From: Paraburkholderia acidipaludis NBRC 101816
Lineage (GTDB): Bacteria; Pseudomonadota; Gammaproteobacteria; Burkholderiales; Burkholderiaceae
Reading direction: 5' to 3'
DNA length: 64,000 bases
NCBI RefSeq assembly: GCF_000684975.1
Contig: NZ_BAXZ01000035.1
Coordinates: forward strand, 1 to 64,000
The notes under the pieces are model-generated. The model did no database searches. It was not told where the DNA came from and saw only the letters and a list, made by a program, of their open reading frames with translations. The position numbers and the translations under genes were made by a program. The number at the start of each line of letters is the position of its first letter. The first letter of the stretch is position 1. This document shows positions 41,635-50,203 of the stretch, piece by piece.

Positions 41635-42549
41635 ATGGAAATCAAGTGGGTCGAGGACTTCATCGCCCTTGCTCAATACCAGAGCTTTTCGCGCGCGGCC
41701 GAGTTCCGCAATGTGACCCAGTCCGGGTTCAGCCGGCGGATTCAGTCGCTGGAGCAATGGGTTGGGGCGGAGTTGATCGATCGCAGCAGCTTCCCGCCCG
41801 TATTGACACCCGCAGGTCAACTATTCCGCGAAGCCGCCGAAGATATTCTGAACCGGCTCTTCGACACACGCGCGATCATCAGGACTGAAAAACGGATTGG
41901 CGGCAAGAGCCTCCAGATTGCGGCTGGCCACACCATCGCGCTGAATTTCCTGCCCGCCTGGCTCAAGGCGCTTTCCGCCCACTTCGGGGACGTGCGCGCG
42001 CGCGTGGTGCCGACCAATGTGCACGACTCGATTCTGATGCTCGTGAACGGCAATTGCGAATTGATGTTCGCTTATCACCATCCCGAACTGCCTTTGCATC
42101 TCGACCCCGCGAAGTATGAGCACCTCACGGTGGGTATCGACACACTGATGCCGGCCAGCAGGCCAAACAGACGTTCCGAGCCAATGTATCGGCTGCCAGG
42201 AACGGCAAAGCAGCCGTTGCCTCACATTTCCTATACGGAGACGAGTTATTTCGGGCGCTGCCTTGCGCTGCTCCTCGGGCGGGCTCCGTCTGCGCCGGCG
42301 TTATTGCTTCACTACGAGTCGGACATGGCCGAGGTTCTCAAGAAAATGGTCATGGAAGGCGAGGGCATGGCGTGGCTGCCAAAGAGCGCGATTGCCGCGG
42401 AACTGGATGCGGGGGAACTGGTGCCCGCGGGTCCGTCGGCCTGGAATCTGGACGTCGAGCTTCGTGTCTACCGCGACACGTCCAACCGTAGCGAGTTTCT
42501 CGATACGCTCTGGCAGCATTGTCGTGCGGTACTACAGTCCGGCGCCTAG
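41635..42549 (+). CDS. LysR-family regulator of the aspartate module
   Basis: A 304-residue LTTR of the HypT/YjiE-like branch: MEIKWVEDFIALAQYQSFSRAAEF, NVTQSGFSRRIQSLEQWVG, then an effector domain to ~300. ATG 41635 gives the usual N-terminus. It lies between the asparaginase gene and the transporter-racemase-aspartase genes, all on the same strand, and T-N11-A palindromes in the two conserved elements around it are probable binding sites. Aspartate or a related amino acid is the expected inducer (inferred). Confidence 0.9.
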   Translation: MEIKWVEDFIALAQYQSFSRAAEFRNVTQSGFSRRIQSLEQWVGAELIDRSSFPPVLTPAGQLFREAAEDILNRLFDTRAIIRTEKRIGGKSLQIAAGHTIALNFLPAWLKALSAHFGDVRARVVPTNVHDSILMLVNGNCELMFAYHHPELPLHLDPAKYEHLTVGIDTLMPASRPNRRSEPMYRLPGTAKQPLPHISYTETSYFGRCLALLLGRAPSAPALLLHYESDMAEVLKKMVMEGEGMAWLPKSAIAAELDAGELVPAGPSAWNLDVELRVYRDTSNRSEFLDTLWQHCRAVLQSGA

Positions 42550-42595
42550 GGTTTTCCCGTCTTATGCGAAATACGAATACGCACATGCCACACCG
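42546..42595 (+). promoter_or_regulatory. Conserved aspartate-regulon element, copy 2
   Basis: This block begins inside the LysR stop codon and matches the element at 40081-40131 (same AGGGTTTTCCC start, then TTATGCGA, then ACATGCCA and CACCG). Its palindrome is degenerate: TATGCGA AAT ACGAATA at 42563-42579. It is about 160 bp upstream of the symporter start and should control the symporter-racemase-aspartase genes. Confidence 0.7.
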
Positions 42596-42730
42596 GCATC
42601 ATCGTGGCCGTGCGCCTGCCTACCATGCGTGTTAACGCTCGACCGAGGCGCAGTCGATCTCGCGCGAGGCGTCTCTTCACGCATGGCGGTCGTATCTTGA
42701 CCGCGTAGCGTCACTCAAGGACAGACGGAC

Positions 42731-44029
42731 ATGAAAAATCGCCTCACTGTTTATATTGCCGTTGGAATGATACTGGGCGTCGTCGTGGGCTACGCGTGCC
42801 ACGCCAGCACGTCCGATCCGGCCACCGCCAAAGCCATCGCAGGCTACTTCTCGATCTTGACGGACATCTTCCTGCGCCTCATCAAGATGATCATCGCGCC
42901 GCTGGTGTTCGTCACGCTGGTCTCGGGACTCGCGGGCATGGACAGCGGCCAGGACGTGGGCCGCATCGGCTTGCGCTCGGTAGGCTGGTTCGTTTGCGCG
43001 TCGCTGATCTCGCTCACGGTGGGCCTCGTCTTCGCGAATCTCCTGCAGCCGGGCGCGGGCCTGCACATGGTCGCGGGTACCGGCGAGGTCGACACCGGCC
43101 TGAATACCTCGGCCTTGAACTTCAAGGACGTCTTGACCCACGCTTTTCCGACCAGCCTGCTGGACGCCATGGCGCGCAACGACATCCTGCAGATCCTGGT
43201 CTTTTCCGTCTTCCTCGGCCTGGGGTTGAGCGCGACGAAACGGGATCCGCGCGTCAAGGTCGTCATCGGGATGATCGACGGCATGGTGCCCGTCATGCTG
43301 CGCGTGACGAACTATGTCATGCGCGCGGCGCCGTTCGGCGTGTTCGGCGCAATTGCTTCGGCGGTGACGCTGCGCGGCCTCGATGTCATCTATACCTATG
43401 GCAAGCTGATCGGCTCCTTCTATGTTGGGCTGATCGTGCTGTGGGCGATTCTGGTTTTCGTCGGCTATCTGTTCCTCGGCCGTAGCGTCGGCGCCTTGCT
43501 CAAGGCAGTGCGCGAACCGGCGATGATCGCGTTCGCGACGGCGAGCAGCGAGGCGGCTTATCCGCGGCTGACCGAGCAGCTGGAGCGCTACGGGGTCGAC
43601 AAGAAAGTGGTCGGTTTCACGCTTCCGTTGGGCTATGCGTTCAATCTGGACGGCTCGATGATGTATCAGGCGTTTGCGGCCATCTTTATCGCCCAGGCGT
43701 TCGGGGTGAACATGCCGCTCTCGCAGCAATTCTTCATGCTGCTCGTGCTGATGCTGAGCAGCAAGGGCATGGCCAGCGTGCCGCGCGGCTCGGTGGTGGT
43801 GGTCGCGGCGGTCGCGCCGATGTTCCATTTGCCGGTAGAAGGGGTGGCCATGGTGCTCGCGATCGACCAGATTCTCGACATGGGCCGCACGATGACCAAT
43901 GTGATCGGCAACAGCGTGGCGACCGCTGTGATCGCGAAGTGGGAAGGCGCTCGCCAGAGCAGCAACGCCTCCGACTTCATTGAGGATGACGAACAGATTT
44001 TCGGCCCGGCGCAAGGTGGAGCAAAATGA
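42731..44029 (+). CDS. Dicarboxylate/amino acid:cation symporter (DAACS family)
   Basis: A 432-residue GltP/DctA-type transporter with eight membrane helices and two re-entrant hairpins. The substrate-site regions are visible: FATASSEAAYPRL (HP1 serine-rich tip) and LDGSMMYQAFAAIFIAQAFG (helix 7, DGS variant of NMDGT), then MLSSKGMASVPRGSVVVVAA (HP2) and DQILDMGRTMTNVIGN (helix 8). It should import aspartate, glutamate or C4-dicarboxylates with protons or sodium. Its stop overlaps the racemase start (ATGA), so the two are coupled. Confidence 0.93.
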   Translation: MKNRLTVYIAVGMILGVVVGYACHASTSDPATAKAIAGYFSILTDIFLRLIKMIIAPLVFVTLVSGLAGMDSGQDVGRIGLRSVGWFVCASLISLTVGLVFANLLQPGAGLHMVAGTGEVDTGLNTSALNFKDVLTHAFPTSLLDAMARNDILQILVFSVFLGLGLSATKRDPRVKVVIGMIDGMVPVMLRVTNYVMRAAPFGVFGAIASAVTLRGLDVIYTYGKLIGSFYVGLIVLWAILVFVGYLFLGRSVGALLKAVREPAMIAFATASSEAAYPRLTEQLERYGVDKKVVGFTLPLGYAFNLDGSMMYQAFAAIFIAQAFGVNMPLSQQFFMLLVLMLSSKGMASVPRGSVVVVAAVAPMFHLPVEGVAMVLAIDQILDMGRTMTNVIGNSVATAVIAKWEGARQSSNASDFIEDDEQIFGPAQGGAK

Positions 44030-45492
44030 CTTCCGGCATTGTCGGCCACAAGCAAAAATTCGGTATTGTCGGCGGCCTGGGGCCACTGGCAAGCGCAGAC
44101 GTTTTCTTCAAGCTGGTGAAGGCGACGCCCGCATCGACCGATGCCGAACACTTCGACGCCATCTTTCAGCAGTCCCCCTTTCCCAGCTCGGGTTCGGGAA
44201 GCGCCGCCACGATTGAGCGGAAGCTGTATATCTTCGAGATGATCCGGGACTTCGAGAAGCGCGGTGTCACGACGGTCGTGCTGCCGTGTTTTCTCAGCCA
44301 CACCTTTATCGACGAACTGCGCGCGAACACGAGCCTGCAGATCGTGGACATGGTCGAGGCGGTTCGCAGCCATGTTCGGCGCAAGTTCCCCGCCGCAAGC
44401 CGCATCGGCGTGCTGGCCTCGGACTACACGCGGGAAAAGCGCCTGTTCGAACATTACTTTGCGTCCCCCGAGTTCGAAGTGATCCACCCCCGATGCCACG
44501 CGCGCTTCGATCCGGTAACGGAGGCCGTCTATGGATCGGACGGCATCAAGAGCGGGAACCTGCGCGGCCGTCCGCTCGAGCTATTGCGCGCGGCCTGCCA
44601 GGATCTGATCGGGCAGGGCGCCCAGGTGATCGTGCCCGGCATGACCGAAATCGCACTGGTTGCGGATGAAATCGGCCCGCTGAGCGTGCCGCTCGTCGAT
44701 ACCAACCTGGCGTATGCGCAGTACGTGGTATCCGGCGGATACGGTTCGCCGGCGCACGCCTTCAAGGTGGGGGTCGTGGGTGGGGTCGGCCCGGCGGCGA
44801 CGGTCGATTTTCTGCAGAAGATTGTCCGCAATACGCCGGCCGCGCGCGATCAGGATCACATCAAGCTGCTGGTCGAACAAAATCCGCAGATCCCGGATCG
44901 CACCGAAAATCTGATTGGCGACGGCGCCGACCCCACGGTCTCGCTGTATGCGACCTGCAAGAGGCTCGAAGACGGCGACGCGGACATCATCGCGATTCCG
45001 TGCAACACTGCTCATGCGTTTGTCGAGCGTATCCAGCCTTACCTCAACATTCCGATCGTGAACATGTTGACCGTCACGGTTGGCTACCTGCGCGAGACGT
45101 ATCCGGCGCTTCGTGATGTCGGCGTGCTGGCGACATCGGGTACGATCGAGAGCGGTGTCTATCGAAAGGCGCTCGAATCGCAAGGTCTTCGTCAGGTTGT
45201 GCCCACTCCGGCGCTGCAGGCGCGCGTGATGGAATCCATCTACGGAAAGCATGGCGTCAAGGCGGGATTGACGACAGGGCAGTGTCAGGAAGACATTGCC
45301 GCCGCCATGGAAGGGCTGATTGCCGAAGGCGTTGAAGTCGTCGTCCTTGGGTGTACTGAACTCCCGCTCCTTTTGACCGGGAGTGAATTCGTGGGCAAGA
45401 GCGGCGCTCGTGTCAGGCTGGTCGATCCCACAGACGTTCTTGCTCGACGGTGCATTGCTTATGCATTGTCGGCGGACGCCGCCACCGGTTGA
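44026..45492 (+). CDS. Double-domain aspartate/glutamate racemase-family protein
   Basis: A 488-residue tandem duplication of the ~240-residue Asp/Glu racemase fold. Each half starts with a GxVGGxGPxA motif (residues 13-22 and 248-258). The C-terminal half keeps both catalytic cysteines, Cys326 (IPCNTAHAF) and Cys443 (LGCTELPLL). The N-terminal half keeps the first (Cys88, LPCFLSHTF), but the second is Gly205 (VPGMTEIAL), so it should not racemise by the two-base mechanism. Expected reaction in the second half: D-/L-aspartate interconversion, judged from the neighbouring aspartate importer and aspartase. The first half may be regulatory or structural. Coupled by ATGA to the symporter; the aspartase gene starts 28 bp later. 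Confidence 0.88.
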   Translation: MTSGIVGHKQKFGIVGGLGPLASADVFFKLVKATPASTDAEHFDAIFQQSPFPSSGSGSAATIERKLYIFEMIRDFEKRGVTTVVLPCFLSHTFIDELRANTSLQIVDMVEAVRSHVRRKFPAASRIGVLASDYTREKRLFEHYFASPEFEVIHPRCHARFDPVTEAVYGSDGIKSGNLRGRPLELLRAACQDLIGQGAQVIVPGMTEIALVADEIGPLSVPLVDTNLAYAQYVVSGGYGSPAHAFKVGVVGGVGPAATVDFLQKIVRNTPAARDQDHIKLLVEQNPQIPDRTENLIGDGADPTVSLYATCKRLEDGDADIIAIPCNTAHAFVERIQPYLNIPIVNMLTVTVGYLRETYPALRDVGVLATSGTIESGVYRKALESQGLRQVVPTPALQARVMESIYGKHGVKAGLTTGQCQEDIAAAMEGLIAEGVEVVVLGCTELPLLLTGSEFVGKSGARVRLVDPTDVLARRCIAYALSADAATG

Positions 45493-45520
45493 TCCGAAAA
45501 CTCTCCAATGGAGCAAAGCT

Positions 45521-46939
45521 ATGTCCAGCCGCTCTGAACGTATCGAACACGACCTTCTTGGCGACCTCGCCGTCCCCAACGAAGCCTATTACGGGGTCCA
45601 CACGCTTCGCGCGCTCACCAATTTCCCGATCACCGGCATTCCGATCTCGACCTACCCGAATCTGATCAACGCATTGGCGTATGTGAAAGAGGCCGCGGCG
45701 CTGGCGAACCATGAGTTAGGACTGCTGCCCGAGCACAAGATGAAGGCCATTGTTCACGCGTGCCGGCAGATTCGCGAGGGGATTGCCCACGACCAGTTCG
45801 TCGTCGACGTGATTCAGGGCGGGGCCGGCACGTCGACCAACATGAATGCGAACGAGGTGATCGCGAATCTCGCCCTCGAACATCTTGGTCACGAGCGAGG
45901 GGACTACGCGGTGCTGCACCCGAACGAGGATGTGAATCTGGGGCAAAGCACCAACGACGTCTATCCGACCGCGTTGAAAATCGCCACTTACATGGGCATC
46001 GCGCAACTGGTCGATGCGATGGGCGTCTTGCGCGTATCGTTCGAGAGGAAGGCGGAGGAGTTTCGCGACGATCTGAAGATGGGGCGAACGCAGTTGCAGG
46101 ACGCGGTCCCCATGACCTTGGGGCAGGAGTTCAGCACCTTTGCGGTGATGCTCGACGAGGATCAGGAACGTCTCAGGGAAGCCTCGATGTTGATTTGCGA
46201 AATCAACCTGGGCGCCACCGCGATCGGTACCGGCATCAACACGTCGCCCGACTATGCGGCGCTCGCCTGCCGCCATCTGGCCGGCGTGACCGGTATTCCC
46301 GTGACGACATCGCCCAATCTCGTGGAGGCGACGCAGGACGTCGGCTCGTTCGTGCAACTGTCGGGAGTCCTGAAGCGTGTGGCGGTCAAGCTATCTAAGA
46401 CCTGCAACGACCTTCGGCTGCTTTCGAGCGGCCCGCGCGCGGGCCTTGGCGAAATCAATCTGCCGCCCATGCAGGCGGGCTCCAGCATCATGCCGGGCAA
46501 GGTCAACCCTGTGATTCCGGAGGTCGTGAATCAGATCGCGTTCGAAGTCATCGGCAATGACGTGACGGTCAGCTTCGCGGCGGAGGCCGGGCAATTGCAA
46601 TTGAACGCGTTCGAGCCCGTGATTGCGCACAGCCTGTTCAAGAGCGTTGCGCACCTGCGTGCGGGATGCCTGACCCTCGCGTCGAAGTGTGTCGACGGGA
46701 TCACGGCGAATCGCGACAGGCTTCGCTCGCTCGTTGAAAATTCGATCGGCATCGTGACCGCGCTGAACCCGTACATCGGTTATACGAATGCCACACAGGT
46801 GGCGCAGGAAGCGCTGGTATCAGGAAGAAGCGTCGCGGAAATCGTCGTCGAGAGAGGGCTGCTCACCCGGGCTCAACTCGAAGACATACTCAAGCCGACG
46901 ATGCTGACGCAGCCGCGGCATAACCTGCCGCTTTCGTAG
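45521..46939 (+). CDS. aspA: Aspartate ammonia-lyase (aspartase)
   Basis: A 472-residue member of the fumarase/aspartase superfamily. The signature GSSIMPGKVNP (residues 320-330, with the flexible-loop catalytic Ser and Lys327), GAGTSTNMNANEV (101-113) and GQSTNDVYPTA (141-151) are all present; the last two are more aspartase- than fumarase-like in context. It deaminates L-aspartate to fumarate and ammonia. ATG 45521 follows GGAGCAAAG; the earlier frame runs into the racemase gene. It ends the asparagine/aspartate module. Confidence 0.94.
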   Translation: MSSRSERIEHDLLGDLAVPNEAYYGVHTLRALTNFPITGIPISTYPNLINALAYVKEAAALANHELGLLPEHKMKAIVHACRQIREGIAHDQFVVDVIQGGAGTSTNMNANEVIANLALEHLGHERGDYAVLHPNEDVNLGQSTNDVYPTALKIATYMGIAQLVDAMGVLRVSFERKAEEFRDDLKMGRTQLQDAVPMTLGQEFSTFAVMLDEDQERLREASMLICEINLGATAIGTGINTSPDYAALACRHLAGVTGIPVTTSPNLVEATQDVGSFVQLSGVLKRVAVKLSKTCNDLRLLSSGPRAGLGEINLPPMQAGSSIMPGKVNPVIPEVVNQIAFEVIGNDVTVSFAAEAGQLQLNAFEPVIAHSLFKSVAHLRAGCLTLASKCVDGITANRDRLRSLVENSIGIVTALNPYIGYTNATQVAQEALVSGRSVAEIVVERGLLTRAQLEDILKPTMLTQPRHNLPLS

Positions 46940-46978
46940 TCGTCGATGCGCGGAAGTCGGTAAGCGAGAAAAATGCGC

Positions 46979-47060
46979 AAAAAAAATGCGAGCAGCCTGC
47001 GCGGCAGCCGAAACGGCGCTGCCGGCTGCCCCGGCCGGAAGCCGGGGCAGCGCTGCTCGC
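46979..47060 (-). terminator. Nested-hairpin terminator of the porin gene
   Basis: On the minus strand an outer 9-bp stem (GCGAGCAGC at 46988-46996 with GCTGCTCGC at 47052-47060) encloses an inner 10-bp stem (CTGCCCCGGC 47026-47035 with GCCGGGGCAG 47041-47050), and eight A on the plus strand (46979-46986) give the T-run after the outer stem. It starts 11 bp beyond the porin stop; the plus-strand aspartase gene could also use the fold, but without a U-tract. Confidence 0.85.
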
Positions 47061-47070
47061 ACTCGTTGGA

Positions 47071-48267
47071 TCAGAAGCGGTGCTTCAGGCCAACACCAAC
47101 GACCACCTGCTCATCGCCCGAGGACGGGTCGAGGCTGTAGATGCTGGCGTCGAACGCGCCGTTGTTGTTGCCGCCGCTAACCTTCTGGTAGACGCCTTCG
47201 AGGTAGATGTCCGTGCGCTTCGACAGCAGGTAATCGACCTGAGCCATCACCTGGTTCCAGTGCGGCGAAGCCGACGCGTAGCCCTTCGACGCGCCACCGA
47301 AGCCGCCGGTCGTGTACGTGTACGCAGCACCCAGCGTCAGGTCGGGACGGAGGAAGTAACGGCCGTTGATTTCGAAGTTGTCGAACTTGACGTACTGGCC
47401 GCCCAGTGCGCCCGTCGACGTGCTGCCGCCTTGCCAGATACCGGTCACGTTGTACGTGACCGAGTGCGTCCACAGGACACCGATCGACGAAGCACCGAGC
47501 TTGTACTGCGCGCCGACGCCATAGATCTGCTGATCGCCGCCGGTGGTCAGCGCGTCGCCGTCACCCGTGCTCACAGCGCCAGTCGCATTGGCCGAAGCGG
47601 GCTGCGCCGTGCGATTGAGCTGCACGTAGGCGGCTGCAACATTGAACGGGCCATACGAGTAGCCGGCGCCCAAGCTGTAGGCGCTGTTGTTCGCAAACTG
47701 GCCTGCCGCGCCCGAGAAGGCATACATCGCGCCGGCCTTGAAACCGTCGTACGAGACGCTGCTGAACTTGACAGAGTTGTTCAGACGCATGTCGTTGTTC
47801 AGGTTGTCGTTGTCGTACACGTGTGATGCAAGGTTGCCGCCGAAGCCCGAACCGGTCGCGCTAAGCGGTGCGACGTAGTCGACCATGAAGTCGTATTGAC
47901 GACCCAGCGTCAGCGTACCGTACTGGTCCGAGCGCAGACCCACCCATGCCTGACGGCCGAACAGGTCGCCGCCGTTCTTCAGTGCGCCCGTATCGACGTT
48001 GATACCGCTTTCGAGCCAGAAGACCGCACTCAGGCCGCCGCCCAGATCTTCCGTGCCACGCAGACCCCAGCGCGACGTAAAGACGTTGCCGCTTTGCATC
48101 GACCAGAGGCTCGCGCCCGGCGAGGTTGCGCTCGACGCCGACTTACGTGCGTCGTTTTGGTAAACGATACCGGTATCCAGCACGCCGAACAGCGTAACGC
48201 TGCTTTGCGCGTGCGCCACGCCGGCCACAAGCATTGCCGCGGCGGCGGCAATATATCGAATCTTCAT
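47071..48267 (-). CDS. Trimeric outer-membrane porin (OmpC-like, Burkholderia type)
   Basis: A 398-residue precursor with a Sec signal (MKIRYIAAAAAMLVAGVAHAQ) and a mature 16-strand barrel beginning SSVTLFGVLDTGIVYQN. SRWGLRGTEDLGGGLSAVFWLESG and GRQAWVGLRSDQYGTLTLGRQYD are the gram-negative porin hallmarks, and the C-terminus VGVGLKHRF ends in the BAM-recognised Phe. It allows diffusion of small hydrophilic solutes. ATG 48265-48267 follows AAGGGG; a GTG directly before it is a less likely start. It is monocistronic, with a strong terminator. Confidence 0.96.
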   Translation of the reverse strand: MKIRYIAAAAAMLVAGVAHAQSSVTLFGVLDTGIVYQNDARKSASSATSPGASLWSMQSGNVFTSRWGLRGTEDLGGGLSAVFWLESGINVDTGALKNGGDLFGRQAWVGLRSDQYGTLTLGRQYDFMVDYVAPLSATGSGFGGNLASHVYDNDNLNNDMRLNNSVKFSSVSYDGFKAGAMYAFSGAAGQFANNSAYSLGAGYSYGPFNVAAAYVQLNRTAQPASANATGAVSTGDGDALTTGGDQQIYGVGAQYKLGASSIGVLWTHSVTYNVTGIWQGGSTSTGALGGQYVKFDNFEINGRYFLRPDLTLGAAYTYTTGGFGGASKGYASASPHWNQVMAQVDYLLSKRTDIYLEGVYQKVSGGNNNGAFDASIYSLDPSSGDEQVVVGVGLKHRF

Positions 48268-48623
48268 CACTTAACCCCTTACGGTTTGTTCGGCAGGTTT
48301 GTTCGGCAAATTCGTCTGCCAATTTCCTGCGGGTTGAAGTGTAAGGTTTCGACGTGATGCTATAGCGTGAACATTGCAAAATTGTCATCGAGGTTTCTAT
48401 ATGCGGCCGCGTCATAAAAATGACAAATTTCCCTGCCGCGAGCGCGCTATCCCTGCAATTCGGGGCTGCGGCCGCCACAGAAGTCGATCTGCGCGCCGCG
48501 AAGCCCCGATATTTAAGGGGAAACCCTGCTTTTTCGTGTTGTGAATTTCCGACAGCCGATACCCATGATTTGCGCCGGGTTTTTAAATATTCGGCAATGT
48601 TGGAGCGGCTTTCCCTACAGCGC
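48268..48623. other. Porin upstream region
   Basis: This 356-base stretch lies between the porin start and the end of the spherulin-like gene and should hold the porin promoter. It is AT-richer near 48340-48430. A long imperfect stem (CGGGGCTGCGGC at 48461-48472 with GCCGCGAAGCCCCG at 48495-48508) could end the upstream gene. I see no gene. Confidence 0.5.
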
Positions 48624-49472
48624 TTATCGGCCGGCGGCGGCGTCCGAGGTTTCGGCGGCCCAGTAGGACGGCAGCTTTTTGTACGGATTCGGCAGCGTCA
48701 AAGAGGTTACGTAGATGCCGCCTGCGCCATTCGCGGCGGCGAATTGCGCGACGCCGGGGAGCGAAGCCGCCGGCACGTTGTACACCATGTGCACGAAGCG
48801 GCTGACCGGATAGCTCGCCTGCCAGGCGGACGCCTTGAACTTCGTATAGGCCTTGGCGTTGTCTTCGAATACGACGAGCTGGTCGGCCACCGGCAGGCTT
48901 GCGTAAATCTCGGGAACGTTGGTGCCCGGATTGCCCGTCACCTGGTAGTTCGCTGAAAGCCCCTTGATGTAGTTGTAGATCGACTGATAGAACTGGACGT
49001 GGGCCGTTTTGCTATCGGCGGTCATCTCGTCGATGAAGAATCCATCCACCTGATACATCTGCGTATAAAGATTGATGTCCTGCACCACGGCCGAGAGCGC
49101 CCGCTTGCCGTATTTCGTCGAGACATAGCCGATCACCTTGCCGCCCGCCGCGTGCACCTTCGCGATGGCCGCGAAATAAGCCGAATCGGCTTTCTTGCCG
49201 GGGCCGTTGTCCGGATTGAGGATTGCCGTGGTGGGGGCGCTTGCGGCTGAAGTCGCAAGCGCATTCCAGTCCGCCGGATCGCTTTGCGCGTCGAAGTAGG
49301 CCGGCACGACGAGTTCGAGTTTCTTCGCCGATTGTGCGTGGGCCGGTCCGCTCATGGCCAGCGTGCCGGCTAACAGGAGCGCTGTGCCGAAGGTGCGGGC
49401 GCCGTGACTGACGTGGGTAAACGCAGCCTTGGCGGCCGACTCCGTGGTCGTACCGATGCTGTTTTTTTTCAT
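48624..49472 (-). CDS. Secreted spherulation-specific family 4 (spherulin-4/GH135-like) protein
   Basis: A 282-residue precursor. A long signal region (1-46, ending MSGPAHA) leads into a TIM-barrel-like spherulin-4 domain: LELVVPAYFDAQSDPADWNAL, ILNPDNGPG, GGKVIGYVSTKYGKR, QVDGFFIDEMTAD (Asp148-Glu149) and VTGNPGTNVPEIY. The fungal relative Sph3 hydrolyses galactosaminogalactan, and related bacterial proteins act on similar alpha-1,4-galactosamine polymers. A role in matrix turnover or attack on fungal exopolymer is inferred. GAAAGG precedes the ATG. It is monocistronic. Confidence 0.85.
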   Translation of the reverse strand: MKKNSIGTTTESAAKAAFTHVSHGARTFGTALLLAGTLAMSGPAHAQSAKKLELVVPAYFDAQSDPADWNALATSAASAPTTAILNPDNGPGKKADSAYFAAIAKVHAAGGKVIGYVSTKYGKRALSAVVQDINLYTQMYQVDGFFIDEMTADSKTAHVQFYQSIYNYIKGLSANYQVTGNPGTNVPEIYASLPVADQLVVFEDNAKAYTKFKASAWQASYPVSRFVHMVYNVPAASLPGVAQFAAANGAGGIYVTSLTLPNPYKKLPSYWAAETSDAAAGR

Positions 49473-49769
49473 GTTTGCCTTTCAACGGGCACGGGGCCCG
49501 GGTTGATTGGCCCGCAGGGAATCGGAAACCGAGCGGGTAACTGGCTGACTCCAAAATGTCTGGAGTCCCTATAGCTTTGCGTAGCCGGATCGCTCCGGGG
49601 TTGCCAATTTCTGATAACGGCCGCGACTGATTAATCTTGAGTGGGTTCCGCCGCAAGCCGCGAGTCTTACCGCCAGGCGCATTACCTGTTAGCCTCGTCT
49701 ACCATCGCTTCTTTTTTGATGCCGCTTCGTTGCAAGCGCGCACTCGCTCACCACGACAGGAGACGCACC

Positions 49770-50165
49770 ATGTCGAGCCCACAGGTCTGCGCGGGTGCCA
49801 CCCTGCAATGTTCGTTCGGCGGCGCACCCGCGGTGCTGAACGTGCTGCCCGTCAATCGCACGCTGGTCGGCGGCGTGCCGGCCGCGACGATTGCCGATTC
49901 GATCCCGATCGTCAACATCGCGCCGTTCGCGTTATGCCAAAGCCCTGCCAACCCGACGGTCATCGCCGCCACCGCGGCCGCGCTCGGCGTGTTCACGCCG
50001 ATGCCGTGCGTGCCCGCCACGCCTGCACCGTGGCTGCCCGGCGGCGGCGCCACGGTACTGGTTGGCTCGATGCCCGCGCTCGACGCGCAAGGCACGCTGA
50101 TGTGCATCTGGGGCGGCGTCATCAAGGTCACGCAGCCGGGGCAGGTCACTACGCTCATTCCCTGA
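49770..50165 (+). CDS. DUF4280 PAAR-like protein
   Basis: A 131-residue PAAR-like protein. The opening QVCAGATLQCSFGGAPAVLNVLP, the middle NIAPFALCQSPANP and the end MCIWGGVIKVTQPGQ are DUF4280 features with conserved Cys and Gly. PAAR-like proteins cap the VgrG spike and carry or mark effectors. AGGAGA precedes the ATG. It is convergent with the MORN-like gene and 0.6 kb from vgrG, so it probably belongs to this type VI locus. Confidence 0.85.
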   Translation: MSSPQVCAGATLQCSFGGAPAVLNVLPVNRTLVGGVPAATIADSIPIVNIAPFALCQSPANPTVIAATAAALGVFTPMPCVPATPAPWLPGGGATVLVGSMPALDAQGTLMCIWGGVIKVTQPGQVTTLIP

Positions 50166-50203
50166 TCCTGATTCGCCGGGGCACGGTTGTCGTGACCGGC
50201 GCC

